A DNA stretch of 24,288 nucleotides from a virus. The stretch spans positions 1 through 24,288 of IMG/VR virus record IMGVR_UViG_3300025815_000103, one strand, 5' to 3'. The notes under the pieces were generated by a model that did not search any database, was not told the DNA's origin, and was given only the letters and a program-made list of their open reading frames with translations. Shown in pieces: positions 1 to 6,893 of the stretch. The translations under genes were made by a program, and so were the position numbers. The first letter of the stretch is position 1, and every line of letters starts with the position of its first letter.

Positions 1-1031
1 ACCATAGTAGTTTTACCCACGTTGCTGTGACCATTGATGATAGTGAATTCTTTCTTGTAGCGGAAGAACTCGTCCATACTGGTGTCGCCTGTGTCCAGAC
101 CTACCTCGATGTTACCGTTAGCGTAGTCATCAATCCATCGGAAGTCCTCATCGTCCGAGGATATGAATGACATGTCACCATCGTTAATAGCCATCTCACG
201 GCGCATCTTGTTCTCCTCGTCCATGGTCTCATGGATAGGACGCAGCTTGCCCGCTTCTATGCCGTCGCGGATAGTACGTAGTGCTAATTGCTCGTCGTCT
301 ACTTCGCGCTTCATAATCTCTCGCGTGAGAACACGAATGACCTCATCTTCTTCTGCGCGTCCAGCCGCTATCAAACCGCCGCAGAATCGGGAAGCACGTA
401 ACAGAGTACTGTGTTTCTCTCCGTCCTCGCAGAGACGAATCAAACGAGACGCGATGTTAATCTTCTGGTAGTCTGTGTATACCCCCGCTTTGGATACAGC
501 TACCTGAGATTCAGACTTCTCTGAAGATAGCCCACCATACACAGCTGATTCCTCGTTGATTACAATCTCAGGGTCGTATGACTCGAAGCAAGCTCGGGAT
601 TCGTTAATTCCAGATTCGTCTACCTCTAGGTCATAGGTCTTCTCGAAGTATGTGCGAAGCGAACGGAAGTGGTCGCGGTGCCGCTCAGGGTTGCTTACCT
701 TAACGAGCGCCTTAAGTCCGTCGCCACTCGGAGAAACCCAACAGCCATAGACATAAGGATCCGTGGATAGAAGCGCCTTGGATGCCGTAACATCAATGTG
801 ATCGAAGTCGAGTACAATGAATTGGCTATGACGCGCAAGCGCATTGTCATTACGTGTTTCAAATTCCCCTGAGAAGAGGACGACAGGTAGGGACTTCTTA
901 AAATCTTTAGCTTGTTCTCCTCCATTGCGTATTGTTTCAATCTTCGTTGCAGAATCGCCCTCCTTGATTCGCTTCAGGGCTTTGGCTATCGGCATGTGGT
1001 AAGCCTTCTTCGAGTACAGGGTCTCGAACAT
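1..1031 (-). CDS. Primase-helicase, 3' part cut by window edge
   Basis: Leftward gene whose C-terminal part lies outside the window; 343 codons are visible. The N-terminal part has the look of the BT4734/VirE-like primase domain: PVVLFSGEF at residues 49-57, the acidic motif IVLDFDHID at 72-80 and SPSGDGLKALV at 100-110. A Walker A loop, GHSNVGKTT, sits at the very end of the visible part, so a helicase-type ATPase follows. The expected role is primer synthesis and unwinding at the phage fork. I chose the ATG at 1031 because residues 1-40 then match the usual start of this family; ATG at 995 is the alternative. It overlaps the DUF3310 gene by 95 bases. Family call is from recognition, not from a search. 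Confidence 0.8.
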   Translation of the reverse strand, partial: MFETLYSKKAYHMPIAKALKRIKEGDSATKIETIRNGGEQAKDFKKSLPVVLFSGEFETRNDNALARHSQFIVLDFDHIDVTASKALLSTDPYVYGCWVSPSGDGLKALVKVSNPERHRDHFRSLRTYFEKTYDLEVDESGINESRACFESYDPEIVINEESAVYGGLSSEKSESQVAVSKAGVYTDYQKINIASRLIRLCEDGEKHSTLLRASRFCGGLIAAGRAEEDEVIRVLTREIMKREVDDEQLALRTIRDGIEAGKLRPIHETMDEENKMRREMAINDGDMSFISSDDEDFRWIDDYANGNIEVGLDTGDTSMDEFFRYKKEFTIINGHSNVGKTTM

Positions 1032-1248
1032 CGTTACTCTCATAGTGGTATTCAATTAGTAAGTTCAGGTAATGGATTGCTTTTAGAACGTCCTCCTTCC
1101 CATTCTTGTGGGCGTGTCTGCACACGTATTTGATTACGTTCCCTTCGATGAACGGTATGTCATTAGCAGCTATGAATTCAGTTGGCTGAATTTTCATGTG
1201 CTTGTAATGGCCTCCGCCTATCTGTTTATCGCTGTGTTTCTTTGACAT
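937..1248 (-). CDS. DUF3310 family protein
   Basis: 103 residues. Residues 11-66 carry the DUF3310 pattern: GGGHYK, IQPTEFI, GNVIKYV and a KNGKEDVLKAIHYL segment. This small family is common in phage replication regions and is sometimes labelled nucleotide kinase, but its activity is not established. The start overlaps the upstream 84-residue gene by 23 bases and the end overlaps the primase-helicase by 95 bases, so all three are probably translated from one message. Confident in the family, not in any function. Confidence 0.85.
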   Translation of the reverse strand: MSKKHSDKQIGGGHYKHMKIQPTEFIAANDIPFIEGNVIKYVCRHAHKNGKEDVLKAIHYLNLLIEYHYESNDVRDPVLEEGLPHADSQSPEANQGGRFCNED

Positions 1249-1480
1249 CTACAGTGGTTCCTATTTGCTTAATGTTATCGACCCTATCAATTATGATAGC
1301 TCGTTGCTTAGCCTTTGGGGTAAGCAGCTCCTGATCGAGCCTGTACATAGTGTGTTTGTCATGCTTCATAATATCCCTGGGGTTATCATATTTGCTTACA
1401 ATCCACACGTTTCTTTTCTGGGGGTGCTTGTTCTTAATGAACGTAGCCCTCCCAGTCATGTAATAGATTGGTTGACCCAT
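1226..1480 (-). CDS. Hypothetical protein, 84 aa
   Basis: Unrecognised basic protein beginning MGQPIYYMTGRATF. It is the first gene after a terminator-like hairpin (1497-1531), and a TATCTTTA box lies just 4 bases before its ATG, so it probably opens the primase-helicase transcript. It overlaps the DUF3310 start by 23 bases. No motif suggests a function. Confidence 0.65.
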   Translation of the reverse strand: MGQPIYYMTGRATFIKNKHPQKRNVWIVSKYDNPRDIMKHDKHTMYRLDQELLTPKAKQRAIIIDRVDNIKQIGTTVDVKETQR

Positions 1481-1484
1481 GGCG

Positions 1485-1492
1485 TAAAGATA
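1485..1492 (-). promoter_or_regulatory. Bacteroidota-type -7 box before the primase operon
   Basis: Read leftward the box is TATCTTTA, one base off TAnnTTTG, and ends 4 bases before the ATG at 1480. No TTTG -33 element is seen 20 bases further upstream, so it is weaker than the promoters at 7.4, 9.4 and 11.0 kb. If used, the transcript would be leaderless. Confidence 0.4.
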
Positions 1493-1496
1493 AGAG

Positions 1497-1531
1497 GAAA
1501 GAAAGGGGGTGAGACTTTCGCCTGCACCCCC
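1497..1531 (-). terminator. Terminator-like hairpin
   Basis: GGGGGTG (1505-1511) pairs with CACCCCC (1525-1531), extended by AG/CT inside with one bulged base. On the leftward strand the stem is followed by a pyrimidine stretch rich in T (CTTTCTTTCC). It sits in the only gene-free gap between the SSB-like gene and the 84-residue gene and is the best candidate intrinsic terminator of the window. Confidence 0.5.
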
Positions 1532-1555
1532 CTGCTAACCTGAAAACCACTATGC

Positions 1556-1861
1556 TTAGAACGGGATAGTCTCGGTATCCTCTGTTTTAGCCGTATTGTT
1601 TCGACGCTCTTGCGCCGCTTCGCTGTTCGGGTCCCACACGCTGAGGCATGCTTTGCCGTTCTTCGACATGAAGAGACGGAATCGAACGTTACCGCCTTGA
1701 CCGCTAGCATCACGCTTGGTGGTGTATTGGTCAATGCAGTCCTTTAGCTCGTTGTCCTTGAGGCGGAAAGACCACCCCATCAACTCGCCGTTGTCATTGT
1801 AGCTAGGCTCGTCTGCCCAGCCTACGAGAACACTCTCGTACTTCTTGCTCTGATCACTCAT
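1556..1861 (-). CDS. Putative single-stranded DNA-binding protein
   Basis: 101 residues. The C-terminus is acidic and ends ETIPF, close to the DDDIPF tail by which SSB proteins recruit partners. The body (GWSFRLKDNELKD, then NVRFRLFMSKNGKACLSVWDP) could be a beta barrel, but I do not recognise an OB-fold signature with certainty. Context supports the call: it lies between the exonuclease/annealing genes and the primase-helicase. The start overlaps a 29-codon membrane peptide gene by ATGA. SSB-like function is inference from tail and neighbours. Confidence 0.6.
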   Translation of the reverse strand: MSDQSKKYESVLVGWADEPSYNDNGELMGWSFRLKDNELKDCIDQYTTKRDASGQGGNVRFRLFMSKNGKACLSVWDPNSEAAQERRNNTAKTEDTETIPF

Positions 1862-1947
1862 TTGTAAAGAAAGTTAGTAAATAAGACATGAAAGATAATG
1901 GCTGCTGAAACAAACAGCAACCGTTTGATTGGTTTTTTATACTTCAT
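1858..1947 (-). CDS. Membrane micropeptide, 29 aa
   Basis: Short gene that fills an otherwise empty gap. It starts with ATG at 1947, overlapping the end of the exonuclease gene by 11 bases, and ends with TGA overlapping the next ATG in an ATGA join, the same coupling seen across this arm. The peptide begins MKYKKPIKR and then has one hydrophobic span (about residues 10-27, LLFVSAAIIFHVLFTNFL), so it would sit in the inner membrane with its basic end in the cytoplasm. Function unknown; the exact overlaps are the main reason to believe it. Confidence 0.5.
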   Translation of the reverse strand: MKYKKPIKRLLFVSAAIIFHVLFTNFLYK

Positions 1948-2719
1948 ACTGCAAATAATCTTTTACGGGGTCATAATCTTCTCGCATGAAATGCCTGATA
2001 CGATTGATTGCATCGTTGAATTTCATTTCCCCAGTGAATAATGTTTCATCCGTACACTTGACCAATGCTGGCAGGTAAGGATATGTTTTTTCTTGCACCA
2101 CCCAGTAGAAATCTTTGATTCCAAAGACCTTCGTGTAGATGTATGCTTGGATGTCGTAACAGAAGTCGCGCACTGCATAGCGGAACTTCTCCGCACTACG
2201 CGCTGACTTGCTGTCGCTGATGAATCCGTCACCCAGGCAGTCGAGGAATCCCTTGACCTGAACACCGTTCAGTTCCTCAAGGAATCCCACCTGGTAGTCT
2301 CCCGCCAGGTATGTATCTAGTAAGCCGCAAGTGGCGAGACGGTCGATCATATCGTTCGCCATTTGCCAGTCATCACTAGAGACAATCGTCTTGCCTTCTT
2401 CGAGAGCCTCCGTCTTCATGGATGCAACAACAGCCTTGTACTCAGAGGTCATCGATGGTTTCTTCGAGTTTCGTGCCTTATCTGAAAGCCTAGCCATTAC
2501 TTGGCTGTCAGACATCACGATGTATTTCTCGAATGCTTGCTCACGTTCGAACAGCAGCATATCGTATAATGTACCGAAGTCTAACGCATCGGACTTGTAC
2601 TTCAGCTCTCCCTTCATGTAGCGGTCGAACTGCGCCATGTCACCCAGCGCTTGCTTCAGCGAGGAGTACGACAGGTGTGACTTGCCGTACCGTTCTTGTA
2701 GTTGTTCAGATAAATTCAT
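1937..2719 (-). CDS. PD-(D/E)XK exonuclease (DUF3799/RecE-like)
   Basis: 260 residues. The opening HLSYSSLKQALGD (15-27) is typical of phage Cas4/RecB-like nucleases. The catalytic core is D160 in VKGFLD, then D169-S-K171 in ISDSKS, followed by YDIQAYIY with Q191, the usual Q motif. Such enzymes resect double-stranded DNA 5' to 3' and work with an annealing protein, which is encoded just upstream in the same operon (3041-3595). I chose ATG 2719, which overlaps the upstream gene by 14 bases, rather than 2764, which would overlap by 59. Family call strong; processive exonuclease role is by analogy to RecE and lambda Exo. Confidence 0.85.
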   Translation of the reverse strand: MNLSEQLQERYGKSHLSYSSLKQALGDMAQFDRYMKGELKYKSDALDFGTLYDMLLFEREQAFEKYIVMSDSQVMARLSDKARNSKKPSMTSEYKAVVASMKTEALEEGKTIVSSDDWQMANDMIDRLATCGLLDTYLAGDYQVGFLEELNGVQVKGFLDCLGDGFISDSKSARSAEKFRYAVRDFCYDIQAYIYTKVFGIKDFYWVVQEKTYPYLPALVKCTDETLFTGEMKFNDAINRIRHFMREDYDPVKDYLQYEV

Positions 2720-3044
2720 CGTATACTGGTGTTCCGTCTTCGTAAGTGTATTCGTAAGTCTCAATCTCTGCCCACTCAGTAGGCGGTGAGGGTAGTAGCC
2801 AGAATCGCTTGCCCTTTCGGTTGATGAAGAACTCAGCGATGTTAAACTCCGCAGGGAATTCCTTCTGCTTGACGAAGAACAACCCCGAAAAATCAGGGTT
2901 GCCCTCCTTCTCTACGTCCACCCAGTGTTTGGGCATCTTCGATTTCAAGCATTGTTCACGGAATCGCTCATAAAGCTTTTCATTGGTGCGTGTCTGATCG
3001 AGTGGCATGTACCACGTCTGACCGTTCCATCGCTCCTTCCTCAT
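2706..3044 (-). CDS. Hypothetical protein, 112 aa
   Basis: Unrecognised protein beginning MRKERWNGQTWYMP, rich in aromatic residues, with no clear motif. It lies between the annealing protein (4-base overlap, ATGA) and the exonuclease (14-base overlap), so it is co-translated with the recombination pair and may act with them. That link is from position only. Confidence 0.7.
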   Translation of the reverse strand: MRKERWNGQTWYMPLDQTRTNEKLYERFREQCLKSKMPKHWVDVEKEGNPDFSGLFFVKQKEFPAEFNIAEFFINRKGKRFWLLPSPPTEWAEIETYEYTYEDGTPVYDEFI

Positions 3045-3595
3045 CGCACAAACTTTTGGAGGCCAGCAATCTGTCCAGCAGTCAGCGAGTCTTCGTACTT
3101 GTCCATGATAGACTGGAAAGCTTTCTTCTTGTCGGTCTGCGACTTGATGTAAGCAACAGCCTTGTCCATGATGTTTACAGGTGGTTCGGTGTCGAACTTC
3201 TCTTGTACCTGCTTGACCTTCTTGGACGTCGTGCTTTCTTGCTTGGCGATTGCGTCATTGACTTCATTAGCTGACGCAATAGAAGTGTCGATTCCGATTC
3301 CAAGCATAGCAAGGGCTCGTCCAACAGCTGAGGTTTCGCAGTTCTCAACGTAGCTGGTCTTGTTGATGTTAGATGCACCTTGCACTTCGTGTGCATGTCC
3401 AGTGGCAATAACACGTCCAGTAGCATCTGCGATGGTTGTCTTACATACGCAATCCTCTGGGGTAAGGACGGTGAACTCGGACATGATCGTCCAATCCTTG
3501 TATCGGTCTTCTTGACGAAAGAACTTGATACGCTCGTTGACTTCGACGTACTGCTTACCACGGATGTTGGTTGTTTTGAATTTGTAATTAGACAT
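3041..3595 (-). CDS. Single-strand annealing protein (ERF/Rad52-like)
   Basis: 184 residues. The stretch YVENCETSAVGRALAMLGIG (82-101) followed by SIASANEVNDAI is the hallmark of phage ERF/Sak-type annealing proteins, where the ETSAVGRAL segment belongs to the Rad52-like core. The N-terminal part (FTVLTPEDCVCKTTI) fits the beta sheet of that fold. Together with the PD-(D/E)XK exonuclease two genes downstream it forms a two-part recombination system that would repair or join phage DNA ends. The charged C-terminal 60 residues could bind SSB. Its start overlaps the DnaA-like gene by 8 bases. Confidence 0.8.
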   Translation of the reverse strand: MSNYKFKTTNIRGKQYVEVNERIKFFRQEDRYKDWTIMSEFTVLTPEDCVCKTTIADATGRVIATGHAHEVQGASNINKTSYVENCETSAVGRALAMLGIGIDTSIASANEVNDAIAKQESTTSKKVKQVQEKFDTEPPVNIMDKAVAYIKSQTDKKKAFQSIMDKYEDSLTAGQIAGLQKFVR

Positions 3596-3980
3596 TTGTA
3601 ATCTGTTTTGATTGAATTGTTTCTTCTAGTTTTCGTTGCATGCTTTGTAGTCGGGCGATGCTTGCCTTCACAGAATGAAGCTTGGATTGCCAAGCCTTGT
3701 ACTTCAACGTCTCTCCACACAGTCGCACAGCAGCTATGTAGTTTTTCTCATAGCCAGGCCATGTAGCCATGTTAGCGTCGTGCTTCCTGGTGTGGTGAAC
3801 CACAGTGCTGTGGTCAGAGTCGAAAAGTTTTGCTATTGATGTCGTCGTCAGGTCGTTCTGACGCATGGCGGTCATCATCGCCGCTCTTGCTTTTACTTGT
3901 TCTTGCTTTCTTGATTTATCACGTTTGATTCCAAGTACATGGTAGTACTCTTTCAGTATTTGTCTTCCTTCTTCGTACAT
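3588..3980 (-). CDS. Stand-alone DnaA domain IV-like DNA-binding protein
   Basis: 130 residues. Residues 25-70 match the C-terminal DNA-binding domain of DnaA: a KARAAMMTAMRQ helix, TSIAKLF, then DHSTVVHHTRKH (56-67), the DnaA signature that reads DnaA boxes. There is no AAA+ ATPase domain, so this is only the binding module. It could mark the phage origin, compete with host DnaA, or act as a repressor. A perfect Bacteroidota promoter lies immediately before its ATG, making it the first gene of the recombination operon. The domain call is strong; the role is inference. Confidence 0.8.
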   Translation of the reverse strand: MYEEGRQILKEYYHVLGIKRDKSRKQEQVKARAAMMTAMRQNDLTTTSIAKLFDSDHSTVVHHTRKHDANMATWPGYEKNYIAAVRLCGETLKYKAWQSKLHSVKASIARLQSMQRKLEETIQSKQITNV

Positions 3981-3981
3981 T

Positions 3982-4013
3982 CAAATATAGGTTTTAAGTG
4001 TTAATAATCCAAA
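3982..4013 (-). promoter_or_regulatory. Bacteroidota promoter for the recombination operon
   Basis: Leftward strand: TTTG at 4013-4010, 20 bases, then TATATTTG at 3989-3982, exact matches to both consensus elements. The box ends only one base before the ATG at 3980, so either the message is leaderless or translation starts further in. Confidence 0.7.
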
Positions 4014-4091
4014 TAAGAGAGGGACTTTGTTTCTCAGAGTTCTCTAACAAACTCGTTACGGGATCTCCCCGCACACCATGCGCCCCTCTCC

Positions 4092-4109
4092 CTGTCAGCG
4101 TTCTGACAG
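4092..4109. other. Hairpin over a stop codon
   Basis: CTGTCAG (4092-4098), loop CGTT, CTGACAG (4103-4109): a 7 bp perfect stem that includes the stop codon of the gene at 4095-4409. No T run follows on the leftward strand, so it could protect the 3' end or weakly terminate. Confidence 0.4.
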
Positions 4110-4409
4110 TGCTTCGTTGTATGAGGTTAGAATCTCATAGAACTTGACGTAGTAGTACATTGACTGCGACACATTGCACAGTCCGTCAGCTAGTTTGTCC
4201 ATGCTGATACCCTCTTTGATGACGTCATCGGCTAGTTCTCTTGCTACGTCGGGGAACTGAGCGAGGTATTGCGACACGTCGGTGTCAAGCCATACATCAA
4301 TGTCTGCATCGAGGATGTCATCCATGGCGTACATGGCGGCCAGTCGCTCTGGCTCATTAGCTTCTTGTGCTTTTTCTTGAATCAATTGAATTGCGTTTTC
4401 GTTTGTCAT
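4095..4409 (-). CDS. Hypothetical protein, 104 aa
   Basis: Acidic, helix-rich protein beginning MTNENAIQLIQEKAQE. I chose ATG 4409 because the longer reading to 4508 adds a sequence unlike the rest and would run into a stretch with repeats and no coding character. No domain recognised. It stands alone between two gene-free gaps, with a hairpin over its stop codon. Confidence 0.65.
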   Translation of the reverse strand: MTNENAIQLIQEKAQEANEPERLAAMYAMDDILDADIDVWLDTDVSQYLAQFPDVARELADDVIKEGISMDKLADGLCNVSQSMYYYVKFYEILTSYNEALSER

Positions 4410-4725
4410 ATATCTGTATGTAATTTGTTTCTTGTTTTTGCTAAGCAAAGAAGCGCGGCTATATAGATGATCGTCGGTAGGCACCCTGCAAGCTAGGTGT
4501 CTCATCACCGCGCCTCTTTACTCACCAAAAGGTTGGCCTGTCTTTCCAAGCTGTCAGTCTTTAACACCCATGGCCGCATGATGGGGGCTTACGTATGACG
4601 CGCGGCTTTGCCCTAACTGTGTGTAAAATCTTCACAAAAACACACAGCGTTTGAAATTCGGGTGGGTGCTCGGTAACTCCTCCGACAAGAGCTGAGGTTC
4701 CGATGCGTCATACACCCCTGATGCG
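4410..4725. other. Gene-free stretch with hairpins and short repeats
   Basis: 316 bases without a credible gene. It holds an 8 bp hairpin at 4617-4647 (CTGTGTGT/ACACACAG, 15-base loop), a CCCAT/ATGGG dyad near 4568-4586, two copies of GATGCGT near 4702 and 4720, and two copies of GCGCGGCT near 4453 and 4610. I see no TAnnTTTG box in either direction. A small RNA or a long leader for the 4095-4409 gene is possible, but nothing here proves it. Confidence 0.4.
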
Positions 4726-5154
4726 TTAGAATGGAGGGGAATCAACGGGGTCTTCTTCCTCCTGGCATTCATGATTTCCAGTCAAGACGAAGATGCTGCG
4801 GTCATCAGTCACAAGGACGTCGAACTTCTCATCGTTCATGATGTTGCTGTACCTGTCCGTCCAGTTGGGGTTGTGGCGTGGGTTGAAGCGTACATAGAAG
4901 TCGTTCTCGCATGGCTTGATGAGGTCAGCTTGACCTAGCACTTGCAATTCGTCACACTCCACCCAAGCACACACAGTTTTGCATGCACCTTCATGGATTT
5001 TCTTTGATGTACCGAGCTGCACCTTGAGCTTGGCGTTGAACATAGCAAGCTGTCGTTGCTCTGGTCGGTAGTACTCGACTGTACCGTCAGGGCATTTTAC
5101 CTGCCACTTCATGAAGTTGTCTCCTCGTCCGAGGTGGAATCTAATTTTGTACAT
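4726..5154 (-). CDS. Conserved phage-type hypothetical protein, 142 aa
   Basis: Begins MYKIRFHLGRGDNFMKWQVK; I associate this opening with a conserved family of unknown function in phages and plasmids, without a firm name. Cysteines in ACKTVCAWVECDE and a later NHEC could bind metal, but the spacing is not a known finger. The C-terminus, EEEDPVDSPPF, is acidic and ends in PPF, slightly like an SSB tail. The start overlaps a possible 50-codon gene. Confidence 0.7.
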   Translation of the reverse strand: MYKIRFHLGRGDNFMKWQVKCPDGTVEYYRPEQRQLAMFNAKLKVQLGTSKKIHEGACKTVCAWVECDELQVLGQADLIKPCENDFYVRFNPRHNPNWTDRYSNIMNDEKFDVLVTDDRSIFVLTGNHECQEEEDPVDSPPF

Positions 5155-5261
5155 GAGAGTTTTGATTGGTAGTTAATTTTTACTTGGTGGTATACGTGTT
5201 GCATCCACTCGTTGAAGTCCTTCGCGGGATCTTCGTTCGCGCTTGACCGTATGCATATCAT
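5109..5261 (-). CDS. Possible small protein, 50 aa
   Basis: Reading frame starting MICIRSSANEDPAKDFNEW. Its ATG overlaps the TGA of the upstream gene (5258-5818) in an ATGA join, the usual coupling here, and residues 10-35 look protein-like. Against it, the last 46 bases overlap the start of the well-supported gene at 5154. If it is not real, 5155-5257 is a leader. Confidence 0.4.
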   Translation of the reverse strand: MICIRSSANEDPAKDFNEWMQHVYHQVKINYQSKLSCTKLDSTSDEETTS

Positions 5262-5818
5262 AGCAGAGATTCGAGGTACTTGATTCGTTTTTGCTCGTTC
5301 TTTATTTCGGTTCTTAATCGCGTCATCTCTGAATCGAAGTAAACCTTGAAGGTGCTTGGCTCTTCACACCGTTTGTTTAATTCCCATCGCTTCTTGTATT
5401 CCTTGAAGCTTTCATTTTCTTTACGCTCATCATACGCTAGACTTTCAAGGCATTCCTCTTCGTATTCCTTGGTTTTTTCTACCATCGCTTCATGAAACAG
5501 CTTTTTGATTATGTTCCAATCTAATTCCTGTCCAGGGAACAGAGTATCCAAGTCTTCCATCTCGAAGTAGTAAAGCTCATTGGATATTTGCTTAAGGAAA
5601 TCAGCGGACGTTACAATTGGTTCGTTTACAACAATCATTTCTGCTGGTGTGCATTCCATTGTGCCTTCGGCTAGATTTTCTATCAGTCTGTCCATAAATG
5701 TCTTCAGCTTCATCTGCTCTGCAACTTCTTCATTCCTGCATGATTTAATTTCTTCCTTCATAGCTTCAGACCACTCCACCATAGGGGTGTGGATGAATGT
5801 TTCTGTTTTTCCGTTCAT
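5258..5818 (-). CDS. Hypothetical acidic helical protein, 186 aa
   Basis: Unrecognised. The sequence is highly charged with long helical stretches, and the last 40 residues (through TRLRTEIKNEQKRIKYLESLL in part) have a heptad look, so a C-terminal coiled coil is likely. I chose ATG 5818, 11 bases after the stop of the HTH gene; the longer reading would overlap that gene. The coding is more AT-rich than in the small genes to the right. Confidence 0.7.
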   Translation of the reverse strand: MNGKTETFIHTPMVEWSEAMKEEIKSCRNEEVAEQMKLKTFMDRLIENLAEGTMECTPAEMIVVNEPIVTSADFLKQISNELYYFEMEDLDTLFPGQELDWNIIKKLFHEAMVEKTKEYEEECLESLAYDERKENESFKEYKKRWELNKRCEEPSTFKVYFDSEMTRLRTEIKNEQKRIKYLESLL

Positions 5819-5829
5819 GATGCAATCGT

Positions 5830-6237
5830 TTAAACTTTTTCTTTTACAATTTCCAAAGCCCCCCAAAACAAGCTGAACTTTGATTTAATGCCTGAGCTTT
5901 TGGGCTTTACTTGTTTTGCGATGGCGGGCTTAACTTCCTTCGTTGAAGTCTTGGTGCTTCGCTTAGTATTATTGATGATGCGGCTGACAGACGACAGGCT
6001 AACACCCGTTATTCTCTCGATTTCCCTGTGTGTGACGCCTTGCTTTTTGAGTTTAATCACTTTGTTTTTCTGTGCTTGAGTAAGCTTTCTGGTGTTGTTT
6101 GGCATGTCGTTTATTTTTAAAATTGATTTCACTTTTGATTCGGATAAAGAGTAAAGCTCTGCTATTTCGGTGATCGTGTTACCACGCTCATGAAGCCGTC
6201 GCATAGCTACCTCTGGGGTTACTTTTTTACTTTCCAT
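5830..6237 (-). CDS. Helix-turn-helix DNA-binding protein
   Basis: 135 residues with two helix-turn-helix segments. The first is at about 20-42 (ITEIAELYSLSESKVKSIL), the second at about 55-90 (VIKLKKQGVTHREIERITG followed by SLSSVSRII), close to the Hin/resolvase-type HTH. A basic linker (KSTKTSTKEVKPAIAKQVKP region) and a short hydrophobic end follow. There is no recombinase domain, so a transcription regulator or origin-binding factor is more likely than an integrase. Targets unknown. Confidence 0.75.
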   Translation of the reverse strand: MESKKVTPEVAMRRLHERGNTITEIAELYSLSESKVKSILKINDMPNNTRKLTQAQKNKVIKLKKQGVTHREIERITGVSLSSVSRIINNTKRSTKTSTKEVKPAIAKQVKPKSSGIKSKFSLFWGALEIVKEKV

Positions 6238-6238
6238 G

Positions 6239-6391
6239 TTATTTCATTTCATCGAACACAACCATGCTGTCCTCTTCGGACGGTGTGTTGCGTACAATAG
6301 TCTGTGCTTGTTCTCGTGTGAGTCCATCCATAAGGACTTTGGGTCGCTTGTTCCAGTCGCGGAAGATGCGGTATACTGCGTAGTTAGTCAT
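6239..6391 (-). CDS. Small protein, 50 aa
   Basis: Begins MTNYAVYRIFRDWNKRP and ends VVFDEMK. The start overlaps the end of the upstream 47-codon gene by 8 bases, and the stop lies one base before the ATG of the HTH gene, so it fills the gap exactly. TREQAQTIVRNTPSEED looks like a helix-turn-helix-sized unit but I see no known motif. Function unknown. Confidence 0.65.
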   Translation of the reverse strand: MTNYAVYRIFRDWNKRPKVLMDGLTREQAQTIVRNTPSEEDSMVVFDEMK

Positions 6392-6527
6392 TTGCTTTAG
6401 TGTTTTGTTTTTCTTGAATTCGTTTTAACCTCCGTCTTTTTTGTCTTGCAGATTCAAAGCGCTCCTTGGTTACCCCAAGGTGTATCGCTGCGAGATGTGT
6501 TGTAACGCCTGCTCGTTTACTATTCAT
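6384..6527 (-). CDS. Small basic protein, 47 aa
   Basis: Begins MNSKRAGVTTHLAAIHLG. The ATG at 6527 overlaps the stop of the upstream gene (6520-6732) by 8 bases, which favours this start over the longer reading to 6593. The C-terminal half is strongly basic (ARQKRRRLKRIQEKQ), so it may bind nucleic acid. Confidence 0.55.
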   Translation of the reverse strand: MNSKRAGVTTHLAAIHLGVTKERFESARQKRRRLKRIQEKQNTKAND

Positions 6528-6732
6528 TGATGTCAGGGTTTTGCTCGATGAAAGCATCGAAGATGATACGTGCCTTGCCTCTTGCATAGGCATCTTGTTG
6601 TGAGAGAGTACCAGCCGTCTGCGGTGTAGGCAGGTCGTCGATACGGAAGTTGTCAGTTACGTAGCCCGATGCGCCTGTCTTGATGCAGAAGGCAATGTTG
6701 CGGATATGCTCCTCTTTGCGTTGTGTTGTCAT
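6520..6732 (-). CDS. Hypothetical protein, 70 aa
   Basis: Begins MTTQRKEEHIRNIAFC. No domain recognised. Its ATG lies 3 bases after the stop of the 51-codon gene upstream and its end overlaps the next gene by 8 bases, so it is part of the same tight leftward string. Confidence 0.65.
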   Translation of the reverse strand: MTTQRKEEHIRNIAFCIKTGASGYVTDNFRIDDLPTPQTAGTLSQQDAYARGKARIIFDAFIEQNPDINE

Positions 6733-6735
6733 GAT

Positions 6736-6891
6736 TTAGAAATTTTTGTGCAGGTAGCCTGAAAGCATTAGCTGCTGGTTTACGTCTGATGTTGGTGTCT
6801 TGAGGATTTTACGTACACCCTCGTCCTCGGATGCAATCACGGGATCGATATTGTACTCCTCACACAGGAAGATGAAGTCGTTTACTTTCAT
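6736..6891 (-). CDS. Small protein, 51 aa
   Basis: Begins MKVNDFIFLCEEYNIDP and ends LSGYLHKNF. It exactly fills the gap between the 166-residue gene (stop 3 bases before its ATG) and the 70-residue gene. Acidic and helical; function unknown. Confidence 0.65.
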   Translation of the reverse strand: MKVNDFIFLCEEYNIDPVIASEDEGVRKILKTPTSDVNQQLMLSGYLHKNF

Positions 6892-6893
6892 GA

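Noticed and set aside
163-471. Rightward open frame of 102 codons
   Set aside because: It lies wholly inside the primase-helicase gene, which has clear motifs on the other strand.
695-940. Leftward open frame of 81 codons
   Set aside because: It is in the wrong frame of the primase-helicase; the frame with FSGEF, LDFDHID and the Walker A loop runs through the same bases.
3175-3720. Leftward open frame of 181 codons
   Set aside because: A shadow, in another frame, of the annealing protein and the DnaA-like gene; rich in Ser/Arg/Thr without motifs.
5830-6237. Site-specific integrase or transposase
   Set aside because: Only helix-turn-helix parts are present; there is no catalytic domain or inverted repeat around it.
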